Positions 44,001 through 55,330 of a DNA stretch of 64,000 nucleotides are shown here, one piece after another (the first letter of the stretch is position 1; the number at the start of each line of letters is the position of its first letter). The stretch spans positions 38,276,693-38,340,692 of the forward strand of contig CM064875.1 in assembly GCA_032719365.1 (NCBI GenBank). The letters run 5' to 3'. The DNA comes from Prinsepia uniflora. Its lineage: Eukaryota > Streptophyta > Magnoliopsida > Rosales > Rosaceae. The position numbers and the translations under genes are program-made. The notes beneath the pieces are model-generated. The model was given only the letters and a program-made list of their open reading frames with translations, did not search any database and was not told the origin of the DNA.

Positions 44001-44714
44001 CACTCAGACTTACTGAGTCTTTGTTTCCCGCAAAACAGACCCAAAACCATTTTAAAAACCTGCTCGTGCCCCGCTTCTCTGTCCAAAACGTGCCTCCATG
44101 CTCCCATTATCCTCAATTTCCTTAAAAAATTCTTTGTTTCAGAGAATTCCTAAACAATTCCTTGATCAGAGGTCCAACTTAAACAATTACATCGCACTAA
44201 CCCACGGTTGTTCAAACTGGGCTTGGCAAATTACCATTTTGCCCCTTCTACTCAAAATTACCAAAATGCCCCTCACCATCCGTGACCCATAACTTGATCA
44301 CCCGATGTCCGTTTTCGGCGTGCCGCCTCCTGTCGTTGTACTCAGGGCATCGAGACCTTCCAAATGGTCCTCGGTCCTCGGTCATCGAACCTCCTGGTCA
44401 AAAAGTCAACATTTTCCCCTTTTCGTCCAAATTACGAAAATGCCCTTGGGCTTCCGAACGTTATAACTTTCACCTCGAACGTTGGAATCGAACGTGCCAC
44501 CTGTCTATGAACTCGTGACGTCCTAAGTTACGTCACGGTCATCGGTCAAAGTCTATTTAAGCGCCCAAATTAAAAGTCAACGTTTTACCCACAACCAAGG
44601 GCAAATCGGTCATTTTGCATCGTTCGTCCGATTCCGCCCAACTAATCACTGATTAACCCTGTTAATCATGATTAGTTACTAATCTAATCCTGAATTCCGG
44701 GACGGGTCGTTACA
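41083..44714 (-). repeat. LTR A of the fused pair (3,632 bp)
   Basis: It begins on the minus strand with TGTAACGACCCGTCCCGG at 44,714 and ends TGTCA at 41,083. Repeats of GGGTCTTTAAACCC / GAGTCTTTAAACTC type lie at 41,740-42,030. The CACGCGCC-rich block at 43,100-43,160 matches 5,740-5,790 in the LARD LTR. Confidence 0.75.
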
Positions 44715-47408
44715 AGAGTACGCTAGGATCCGGAGGAGGCATGTGATATCTCGGTCTCTGCTACAGTCCACATCGTATCCAACCTGAAGGGTATTAAAAA
44801 CAGAAAGATTGTGAGTGGACAAAAATAAAGAGTTTATAAAACATATTTCATAAAAGACCTTTATACCCTTCACTAAAAAGCATGCATGCATAGTAAAACC
44901 ATTTATCCAAACACATATTTTTAAATAACCATCATTAGGGTCTCAGCCCCAAATTTCGTAAATACAACTCATACGGGCTCCTGCCCAAAACCATTTACAG
45001 AAAAACCATAACATAATAAACATATGTGGGATCTCAGCCCAAATCCATTTATCATCATAAAACATAATTTCCCAAACCAATTGAAATCATGTTTATCCAT
45101 TATATTTCATATCCAAGAACCTATCACGGTAAAATAAAGCTACACGTGTGCTAACCGGGGTCTCAAACCCAAGTCTCTCCAGGGTCCACCCAGGTCAATG
45201 TCCGTAGATCAATGACCCTCCCTGAAGGTAACGAATCATGCCCATCCTGAGAGTAAGGAACCCAACTGGGGGGCGACTCTACTCAGTCAGTGCTCCGTGA
45301 CTACTCCGGGGTCCACCCAGGCCAACGACCCTCCCCGGAGGAGACAATCATATATAAAGGATGGAATATGAAAAACCTTTTGAAATCATTCCTTTAAACC
45401 TTTCAAGGATTCATGCCCGACCCTCACTAGCCGTCATGAACCATAAAATCCATTCCAAGGGTTCATGCTGGTTCTCATAAACCGTCATGACCCGTAAATC
45501 CATTTCAAGGGTTCATGCTGGTTCCCATAAACCGTCATGACCCGTAAAAACCATTTCTAGGGTCCCTGACCCGAAATCACCATCATAACACATAACTGGG
45601 CCCTAGGCCCGAATCCACATACAAACTGGACCTCCGGTCCGAATCGTAACCCAACTAGGCCTTCGGCCCGATGCCTCGTTAAATCAACTGGACCTCAAGT
45701 CCGAGAGTTCATAAATCAAGTTTACCTTTCCAAATCCAAAATCATCTCATTAAACCATTTCCAAAACCATAAGAATGGAAAATCAGAGTAAAACTGGAAA
45801 ACCTCGATTTACGGCACGTAAATCGCCTCGTAAAATGTGAAACCATATAATTCACAAGCATCCAAATCACCAGCATCAAATCACATTCATAATCCATATA
45901 AAACATTTATGCATGCATCACAGTTTAGAAATCAAAGTCCACTCACAGACCGTCCAAAGCCGCGCCTCGATATGTGTGCCATAATCGTCTCCCGGGTCAA
46001 TCACCGTCACCGAGACTCCCGAACCTGTCCAAAGCGTACTAGAAGGTTACTAACTACTTAATTAACCTCCTACAAAAGCCCCGTAATTTTCTCGAACTTT
46101 TAACTATTTTTAAACCGACCCTAAACCTTCGGACACCTCGAAACCTATCGAAACGATGTCCGATTGACACGAAACCAGTCCCAAAATGTTCGTTACATCG
46201 AATAGATGATTTCGTATGTTGAAAACTTCCCCAATTTATGGGCCACGCGCCCTCACGTGCCCCAAGAAGGCTCTGGGTACTGTTCATCATCATCAAGCTC
46301 TGCTGAACAAGTTTTCTGCAACTTGGACCGGTTTTACTGTGCTGAACCGGCGTGACCGGTTCAGCAGTTTTTCCCCCTCCATTTCGGTCCGATTCAACTC
46401 CTAATAAATCCTATAATTTTTCTTACATCCCTATGAATCTAATCATGTGAAGAAAACTAAGTTTAAGCCCTTAAATCGATCCATTCAAACATCCCTCACG
46501 GTCCCCGTTTTTCCGATAAGCCCCCCACGGCTTCTCAGCCGGTAAACCCTATTAAAACCTCCATAATAAGTCCCTAGCAACCTAACACACCCATTATGAA
46601 CAACTAAAACCGTCCCTAACGTGAGAAACCAAAAATCAAAGGAATCGGGAAAAACCGATACCTGTCGGGTTTCTTCCTCCAAGCCGTCGTTCACGGCGGT
46701 TCTGGCCGTCCAGGCCGGCCACCTCAGCTCCCTCAGTCTCTCTGGTCCTCCCAGCTGATCATGGGTTGAAAGTTGGATGGGTTTGGGTTGCACAGATGAG
46801 AGAAAAATGGTGAGATCGGGTGATGGGTTGTGTTTGAATGAAGAAATGAAAAGGATGGTCGATGCATGAATCAATATAGGTGGCATGTGGATGGGTGACA
46901 CTTGTCACTCATCCATTGGGCCTCCATTAAATATCTGGGCCCCACTAAAGTCCAAAAGTTAGGTCGTTTCGTAATTCGTGCAATAGTGCACTTGAACTTC
47001 CGTGAACGGTAATTTCGTCGTCGAACGTCCGAATTCGACATGCCGCATGTCTACGTAACGGTCTTCGGCCCTCGACCATCGGACATCCCAGGTCAAAATT
47101 AAACTATTTGCTCATTTTAACCATAATTACCAAAATGCCCCTAAACTTCCGAACGTCATAACTTCTTCCACGAACGTCGGAATTGAACGTGTCACCTTTC
47201 TATGAACTCGTGACGTCATGAACTACGTCACGGTCATCGGTCAAAGTCCATTTGACCGCCCGAATGAAAAGTCAACGTTTTGCCACGGCTAGGGGTAAAA
47301 CGGTCATTTGGCATCGTTCGTCCGATTTCACCTAACTAATCACCGATTAGTCTCACTAATCGTGATTAGTCACTAATCTAATCCTGGAATTCGGGACGGG
47401 TCGTTATA
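44715..47408 (-). repeat. LTR B of the fused pair (3'-truncated)
   Basis: It begins on the minus strand at 47,408 with TATAACGACCCGTCCCG. It carries CATGACGG-CCAACC-type repeats (45,420-45,560) and GGGCC-rich units (45,596-45,700). It ends next to a CAACCTGAAGGG block that matches the CCCTTCAGGTTG block near 7,070 of the LARD LTR. About 200 bp of the expected end are missing. Confidence 0.7.
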
Positions 47409-47413
47409 ATGAG

Positions 47414-48183
47414 ACTCAAATATTTTTGTAGAATTTGAAATCTAAAGGGCATGAGCAGCCCCAAAGGCATGGCTGAACACCCCCCTCAACAGACTCGACT
47501 TCCCTAGCTGACCATTGGCCTTTAATATATGAGAATGTAGCTTAACGTACAAAATTGGAAAGAAAACCATGACCGCTCGCGTCGGTGGACTTGACAAGGC
47601 GTTATGGACCAAAAGAACAGAACTTGAACTTTGACACGGCGTAAGAAAACAATGACTCAACAACGCGGCTTAATATATGGAATAATGAAAGGTTGTGTTG
47701 ACATTACCACCTTAAAGGTTAAGCTTTCTATGATGTGAGGTGTAATAATGGGATTGCGAAAAATTGTAATTTATTGCGGGAGGATCACAGTGTTTACTTT
47801 TTAGTTCTTGGTGAGAGTCTAATTTCTTTTTCTATGTGACTTGTTGGTCATCATTCGCCATTAGGAGTGGCTATAAATACACATTTGACTTTATTTATTG
47901 CTTTGTTGACAATTAGCGTCATTCCTCTTGATCAAAACAATATGAGGCTTTGACTAAAGCAAAGGAGAAGTTTGATAATAGAACACGAGAAATTCTTATT
48001 TTCGGCTAGAGGACCCCATGGCCTCCAATTTCCAACTCCATGTGACCCACTGGATGTCACTACTACTAATGGTATAAGTGGATATAAAATACTTTTTAAC
48101 TTCTTTAAGCTCTACTAATTTCATCCTTCTAAGTAAAAACCACCTCAAGCATTAAAAACAAAAACAAAAGATACTACGAGTGT
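47414..48183. other. flanking DNA with a short dispersed repeat
   Basis: No gene recognised. At 47,986-48,050 is a copy of a ~60-110 bp repeat (GAGAAATTCTTATT ... CCTCCAATTTCCAACTCCATG) that recurs at 59,690 and 59,907. Confidence 0.5.
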
Positions 48184-48474
48184 GACAATAGGGGCCCAGG
48201 CTTCGGTCCTCCGGAGGACTAACTTTTGAGGAAAATAAAAATTACAGGAAACAAGTGTCTGAAAAGAAAAATAAATTTAGAGTAAGGTTAAAATAATAGT
48301 TACCATAAGGGTATAATAGGTATTTCAAATGAGAATAATGTAAATTAGGAATTAGGGATTTGTTATCGCACGGTGCGTTCTTATTCGGATCGAAAAGGTA
48401 AGGCCAGGTCGCCTTCATGGTTGTTCTCTGCTATGCGAACTCGTCGCCGCCAACTACCATCTCCAATCTACAAA

Positions 48475-48783
48475 TCAGAACTTCCAAAAATCAATGGAGG
48501 AAATGGTGGTGCACTGGATGTTCTGGTTGTCGCCCTTTTCGACTTTCATCTTTTTCTACTCTCGCTGCAACTGCGATTCCAGCTCGTCCACCTTCGCCTT
48601 CAGATCGTTGATGTACGAAACGGCGTCGAAGAGTAACGACGCCATATCCATTCTCGACACGTTTGGGACCACCGCTCGGAGCGCGTAGAACCGGTGGTTA
48701 AATTTCTCCCTCTGCTACCTCTCCGCCTCCACGTGGTTCATCATCGTGTCTCGGCCGAGCCCCGGCTTTCGCCCTCTCTTTTT
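48475..48783 (-). pseudogene. MYC-like bHLH transcription factor fragment
   Basis: The minus strand reads KKRGRKPGLGRD, then NHVEAER, a stop, then FNHRFYALRAVVPNVSRMD, then ASLLFDAVSYINDLKAKVDE and LESQLQRE with another stop. This is the basic helix-loop-helix region of MYC2/bHLH14-type (jasmonate-associated) factors, including the basic residues H, E and R and the loop. The N-terminal interaction domain and C-terminal ACT-like part are absent. Two stops, one inside the basic helix, make it non-functional. It lies head-to-head with the HCF136 fragment and ~90 bp from it. Confidence 0.88.
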
Positions 48784-48934
48784 ATGCGGCCGTCTCGGAC
48801 AGTCTGCAGCCAGAAATTCCGCTTTTGGGCTCGAGTACGGGATCTGCGCCTATTTTGGACCCTTCTCGTTCTATCATTTTCAAGTCCAACGCGACTTCAG
48901 TTTTGAAGATGCAAACATACCGTTTGAAAAATTC

Positions 48935-49373
48935 TTTCGATACTGGCGTCGTCCTTCTGGACATTGCCTTTGTGCCCGAGGACCCTGAGCAAGGTAACTT
49001 CAATCCACCAGCTACAAAATTTCTTGTTTGGTTCCTCTGAACATATATTCAAGTGAATTCTAAGTGTTGCTGATTGCTAACATCATGAGCTGGAATTAGT
49101 GAAGGGAATTTGATTGTGGGTCAAATTTTGTTGGTAGGTTTTATTTTGGGGACCAGGCAAACTATTTTAGAGACGAAGGATAGTGGAGAAACTTGGGTTC
49201 TGCATTCAATTCTTTCAGACGAAGATGAAGATTGTAATTACAGATTCAATTCCATTAGCTTAAAAGGGAAGGAGGGTTGGATTGTCGGCATACCTGCAAT
49301 TCTGCTGCACACGTCTGATTTTGGGGTCAGCTGGGAATTGATACCACTGAGCTCACAGCTTCCTGGAGATATG
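48935..49373 (+). pseudogene. HCF136: HCF136 (photosystem II assembly factor) fragment
   Basis: An exon end (48,935-48,993) reads DTGVVLLDIAFVPEDPEQ before GTAACT. A second exon (49,138-49,373) begins GFILGTRQTILETKDSGETW, contains NYRFNSISLKGKEGWIVG and ends SSQLPGDM before GTAAAG. The phases agree. These are the first mature-protein beta-propeller blades of HCF136, the chloroplast lumen factor needed for photosystem II assembly. The upstream sequence does not read as the usual transit peptide, and the rest of the propeller is missing. The reading frame is intact where present, so the capture may be recent. It is a truncated copy and not the functional gene. Confidence 0.88.
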
Positions 49374-51621
49374 GTAAAGCTTTGTATCTGCACCATTATT
49401 TTTATGAGATGTATCAATGTTAGATACATCACTACTAATTTAACCTCAAGATCCCTCCATATATACCACGTTCATGCCAGTGAAACTGGTAATGGATGTT
49501 TGGGAAATGTGGTCTTAGTATGAAGTTGTAGTATGGGTAAAAATGTAGTCTTTGTCACCCTTAATGCTGAAATCAACTGCTACAAAACAAGCAATGATGT
49601 TGTGTTCTTCAGTGCATTAAACTTTTCTTGCTGATGAGTGATGGAAAACTTCTGTTGCTGATGAGTGATGGAAAACTTCTGTTGCTGATGAGTGATGGAA
49701 CATACATCTCAATTTCCCAATTATCTTCCAGTTATGCTTATATTATTGCCGACATTGATTTACTTTATTCTTTGTGCAGAGAATATCTGAACAGCAATTA
49801 AATCATCCTTTCATATTTAGGTCTCATCTGAGGTATTTTTCTTTGATGATCTCCCTGCTTTGCTAATCTAATTGAACTTCTTCTTTTCTAAATCTCAATT
49901 ACGCATTGGTTTATGTTTGATTATAAATGAAGTTTGTTGACATGTTGATTTAGATGTCTGTTCAGATCATGGATGCATTGCTGTGGCCGATTTTGTGTCA
50001 GCTCAATTGTTTTTTTCCAACATCATTTGTATTACGTTTCATTTAATTGAGAGTCAATAAAAGGTAGCCCGTTCTTATTGAATTTGGCTCTCCTCTTTGT
50101 CATGATTTCTCTGAATTGCATTATTCTCATTTTCATTACAATTGATGACTTTGGGTTGTCCACACTTAATTAGTGTATTTAGTTTATTAGTTTGATTCTT
50201 TTTTATTCAATTATGGTGGCAAGATTTTTCTCTCTTTCATTATTTGCTTGCATTTCTTTGTTTTCCTTTTTATTACAGTTGCAGAATTGAGGTGTAAATG
50301 CCCTTTGTTTCCATTTTCATTAGAGTTTCTTAAATGAGGAGGTTGATACTTAATTTATATGCTTAATCTATTAGTTCAATTGTTTTCATGTCAATTGTGA
50401 TAGACACTTCTTTGGTTATCTGTTTCTGTTTTCTTCTCAATTTCCCAACTTCTTCTTTTAAATGTGCATATATTTTTTTGAACATTGATTGACTCTTTTC
50501 TTTGTGTAGAGATTTTCAGCACAGCTATAAAATCAGTGTTAGACATTTAGGTATCATCTGAGGTATTGTTTCTGGAATTTTATGCTTCGTCTGGAATTTT
50601 ATGCTTACTGTTTTTCCACAATTGATGGCTTCAAATGACAGGGATTTGATAATAAGAGTGAGAGGTTATTTTCCACGTATAAACTTTGGTATTTAGGTAA
50701 TTGTAGGTAGGAATAATGAGGACATGTTTTTGGTTTTAAACCTGTCTATGCTACCATTTGAAAATGACTGTTGACGTCTAGGTATTTCATGATTTTATAG
50801 AATAAAATGACAGGCCAAGTCTTATGTTTCCTTTACGGTCTTAAGTTTTCCTATATTTGATTTAGTTGTTTCACAGAGTTGATTTAATCTCTTCACATGA
50901 TTTTGCCAAGTCTTCGATGGTTGATAATTATTTTCCATCTCAGTTTTTGCTAATAGCTTTGTTGGAGTTTGGATTAACCTATTTGGAATACTTGATATCA
51001 TTTTCAACTTATATACTAAGTTGGTTGATGTTGAATCATGTTTTCTGAGATATGTTTCTGGAATTTTATGCTTCGTCTAGAATTTTTTGATTGCTGTTTT
51101 TCCACAATTGATGACTTCAAATGATAGGCCAACTTGAGCAGCTAATAGTTGGTTTAAACTATTTGTTTCAAATATTTATCTCATTTGCATTGATGATAAC
51201 GACTTATGTGTGAGCATATTTGGCTCTAAGTTAAATCTGACGACGATGGATCAAATTCTTATGTTCACCATGATACCATTTTAGCATTTTCCCTTTACAC
51301 AACATAGCTTGATTATCCTCTCAACGATGGACACAGATGTACGGCTCATGGGATATATGCATTTTGGTCCAAATTTCTAGAGGTTACTTATATACGTGAA
51401 GTTTAAATTGTAATTTTTTCTTCTAAATTTCTGTTGATCATTAGCTTTCATTGTGGTGAAGTTGAATGATGAACTTCTTCACTGGTGGCTTTTCTTCATA
51501 TCAATTACTGTTTTGTTAATATTTAGATTTCTTTCATAGGAGATTTGGTGTCTTTTAACAGATTCGTAGTATATTGGAGCTATCGATCTAACAAATTTGT
51601 AGTACGTTACATGCATATGGT
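49374..51621. other. intron-like AT-rich DNA with short repeats
   Basis: No gene is supported. Three tandem 27-bp units (GCTGATGAGTGATGGAAAAC) lie at 49,630-49,700. A ~80-bp direct repeat (TTTCTGGAATTTTATGCTTC ... CCACAATTGATG) lies at 50,565-50,635 and 51,053-51,115. Confidence 0.5.
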
Positions 51622-54600
51622 GAAGATGATTTAAATGTTTTAAATATTTTTTGACATCAATCAACCGATCCAACCATCTATATTTACTATATATTCATGA
51701 AGATAGTTACACAAAAAATTGGCTAATTTCGAAATTCTGGGACTAAGTAACGGTGCGACACCATTGGACGGCTACCAAATGAGTTTGGACGATTGGACGG
51801 CTTTAACTCCCCGTAATTTATAGATTTTCTACGGGGAAGGTCTAGGTACTAAAATTTGTAAAGTGAACGGTTTTGATCTTGAAAATCCGGTCTGAATATT
51901 GTTTGAATTAAAACTTCGAAGAACGCGTCAAAATATACTTTAAGTGTTTGATGAATAAGATGATTTAAATGTTTTAAATAATTTTTGACATCAATCTATC
52001 GATCTAACCGTCTATATTTACTGTATATTCATGAAGATTACTTACACAAAAAATTGGCTAATTTCGAGATTCCAAGACTAAGTAACAGAGCGACACCATT
52101 CGACGACTACAAAATGAATTTTGACGATCGAACGCCTATAACTCCTCATAATCTCAAGATTTTTGACAAGCAAGGTCTAGGTACTAAAAATAATAAAGTG
52201 AACGGTTCCGATCTTGAAAATCTAACTGTCTAAATATCGTTTGAATCAAAACTTCGAAAAAATATACTTAAGTGTTTGATGAATAAGATGATTTAAATGT
52301 TTTAAATAATTGTTGACATCAATCTATCGATCTAACTATCTATATTTACTGTATATTCATGAAGATCACTTACACAAAAAATTGGCTAATTTCGAGATTC
52401 CGGGACTAAGTAACGAAGCAACACCATTCGACGACTACAAAATGAGTTTTGACGATCGGACGGCTATAACTCATCGTTATCTCAAGATTTTTGACGAGCA
52501 AGGTCTAGGTATTAAAAAGCATAAATTAAACGGTTCCGATCTGAAAATCTGACTGTCTGAATATCGTTTGAATCAAAATTTCAAAATATACTTAAGTGTT
52601 TCAAGTGTTTGATGTATAAGATGATTTAAATGTTTTAAATAATTGTTGACATCAATCTATCGATCTAACCGTCTATATTTACTGTATGTTCATGAAGATC
52701 ACTTACACAAAAAATTGGCTAATTTCGAAATTCTGAGACTAAGTAACGGAGCGACACCATTCGACGGCTACAAAATGCGTTTTGACGATCGGACGGCTAT
52801 AACTCCTCGTAATCTTGAGATTTTTTACGAGCAAGGTCTAGGTGCTAAAAAGCATAAAGTGAACGGTTTCGATCTTGAAAATCTGACTGTCTGAATATCG
52901 TTTGAATCAAAACTTCGAAAAACACTTCAAAATATACTTAAGTGTTTAAGTGTTTGATGAATAAGATTATTTAAATGTTTTAAATAATTGATGACATCAA
53001 TATATCGATCTAACCGTCTATATTTACTGTATATTCATGAAGATCACTTACACAAAAAATTGGCTAATTTCGAAATTCTGAGACTAAGTAACGGAGCGAC
53101 ACCATTCGACGGCTACAAAATGCGTTTTGACGATCGGACGGCTATAACTCCTCGTAATCTTGAGATTTTTTACGAGCAAGGTCTAGGTGCTAAAAAGCAT
53201 AAAGTGAACGGTTTCGATCTTGAAAATCTGACTGTCTGAATATCGTTTGAATCAAAACTTCGAAAAACACTTCAAAATATACTTAAGTGTTTAAGTGTTT
53301 GATGAATAAGATTATTTAAATGTTTTAAATAATTGATGACATCAATCTATCGATCTAACCGTCTATATTTACTGTATATTCATGAAGATCACTTACACAA
53401 AAAATTGGCTAATTTCGAAATTCCAGGACTAAGTAACGAAGCGACACCATTCGACGGCTACAAAATGATTTTTGACGATCAGACGGCTATAACTCCTCGT
53501 AATCCCGAGATTTTTTACGAGTACGGTCTAGCTACTAAATAGAATAAAGTGAACGGTTCCGATCCGGAAAATCTGACTGTCTGAATATCGTTTAAATCAA
53601 AACTTCGAAAAACACTTCAAAATATACTTAAGTGTTTTAAGTGTTTGATGAATAAGACGATTTAAATGTTTTAAATAATTTCTGACATCAATCTATCGAT
53701 CTAACCGTCTATATTTACTTTATGTTCACGAAGATCACTTACACAAAAAATTGGCTAATTTCGAAATTCCGAGACTAAGTAACGGAGCGACACCATTCGA
53801 CGGCTACAAAATGCGTTTTGACGATCAGACGGCTATAACTCCTCGTAATCTCGAGATTTTTTACGAGCAAGATCTAGGTACTAAAAAGCATAAAGTGAAC
53901 GGTTCAATCCTGAAAATCTGACTGTCTGAATATCGTTTGAATCAAAATTTCGAAAAACACTTCAAAATATACTTAAGTGTTTTAAGTGTTTGATGAATAA
54001 GATGATTTAAATGTTTTAAATAATTTTTGACATCAATCTATCAATCCAACCGTCTATATTTACTGTATATTAATGAAGATCACTTACACAAAAAATTGGC
54101 TAATTTCGAAATTCTGGGACTAAGTAACGGAGCGACACCATTCGACGACTACAAAATGAGTTTTGACGATCGGACGGCTATAACTCCTCGTAATCTTGAG
54201 ATTTTTTACGAGCAAGGTCTAGGTACTAAAAAGCATAAAGTGAATGGTTCCGATCCTGAAAATCTGACTGTCTGAATATCGTTTGAATCAAAACTTTGAA
54301 AAACACTTCAAAATATGCTTAAGTGTTTGATGAAGAAGAGGATTTAAATGTTTTAAATAATTTTTGACATCAATCTATTGATCTAACCGTCTATATTTAC
54401 TGTATATTCATGAAGATCACTTATACAAAAAATTGGCTAATTTCGAGATTCCGGGACTAAGTAACGGAGCGACACCATTCGACGACTACAAAATGAGTTT
54501 TGACGATCAGACGGCTATAACTCCTCGTTATCTCAAGATTTTTGACGAGCAAGGTCTAGGTACTAAAAAGCATAAATTGAACGATTCCGATCCTAAAAAT

Positions 54601-55330
54601 CTGACTGTCTGAATATCGTTTGAATCAAAATTTTGAAAAACACTTCAAAATATACTTAAGTGTTTGATGTATAAGATGATTTAAATGTTTTAAATATTTT
54701 TTGACATCAATCTATCGATCTAACCGTCTATATTTACTGTATATTCATGAAGATCACTTGCACAAAAAATTGGCTAATTTTAAAATTCCGGGACTAAGTA
54801 ACGGTGTGTCACCATTCGACGGCTACAACATGAGTTTTGGCAATTGGACGGCTTTAACGCCTCGTAATCCAAAGATTTTCGACGGGCAAGGTCTAGGTAC
54901 TAAAAAACGTAAGGTGAACGGTTCCGATCCGGAAAATTTGAATGTCTGAATATCGTTTGAACCAAAACTTCAAAAAACGCATCAAAATATACTTGAAATG
55001 TTTTAAGTGTTTGATGAATAAGATGATTTAAATGTTTTAAATAATTTTTTACATCACTCTATCGATCCAACCATCTATATTTACTGTATATTCATGAAGA
55101 TCACTTGCACAAAAATTTATCTAATTTTGAAATTACGGGACTAAGTAACGTTGCGTCACTATTCGACAGCTATGAAATGGGTTTTGACTATCAGACGGCT
55201 TCAACTCCTCGTAATCCAGAGATTTTCGGCGGGTAAGGTCTAGGTACTAAAAACCATAAAGTGAACGGTTTCAATCTTGAAAATCCGACGATCTATAATC
55301 GCGTATAAAAAATGTAAATGTTTATACAGG
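51622..55330 (+). repeat. ~340-bp tandem satellite-like array, 11 units
   Basis: Units begin AAGATGATTTAAATGTTTTA near 51,624, 51,957, 52,286, 52,618, 52,963, 53,308, 53,656, 53,998, 54,335, 54,673 and 55,018, with periods of 329-348 bp. Units 4 and 5 are almost identical, while the first and last are most diverged. Most units keep one open frame of about 82 codons (MTSIYRSNRLYLLYIHED ... LENLTV) on the plus strand. It lies inside the probable Pack-MULE. No known satellite was recognised. Confidence 0.95.

Larger units (their letters stand above)
41083..47408 (-). mobile_element. two fused long LTRs without internal domain
   Basis: The unit is flanked by ATGAG at 41,078-41,082 and 47,409-47,413. 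It consists of LTR A (41,083-44,714) and LTR B (44,715-47,408), both minus strand. Both start with the family sequence TGTAACGACCCGTCCCG (LTR B with one change in the first bases). LTR A ends GGGTCCTGTCA. LTR B stops after GCGTACTCT, short of its expected end, and LTR A starts at the next base. Both are relatives of the 4,404-7,280 LARD LTR. No primer site, coding region or polypurine tract lies between them. Confidence 0.7.

Noticed and set aside
51985..54949. A family of seven small tandem genes of 82-83 codons
   Set aside because: The units form a uniform tandem array with no promoters, and the open frame could be inherited from one founding unit. It is listed as a repeat and raised as a finding instead.
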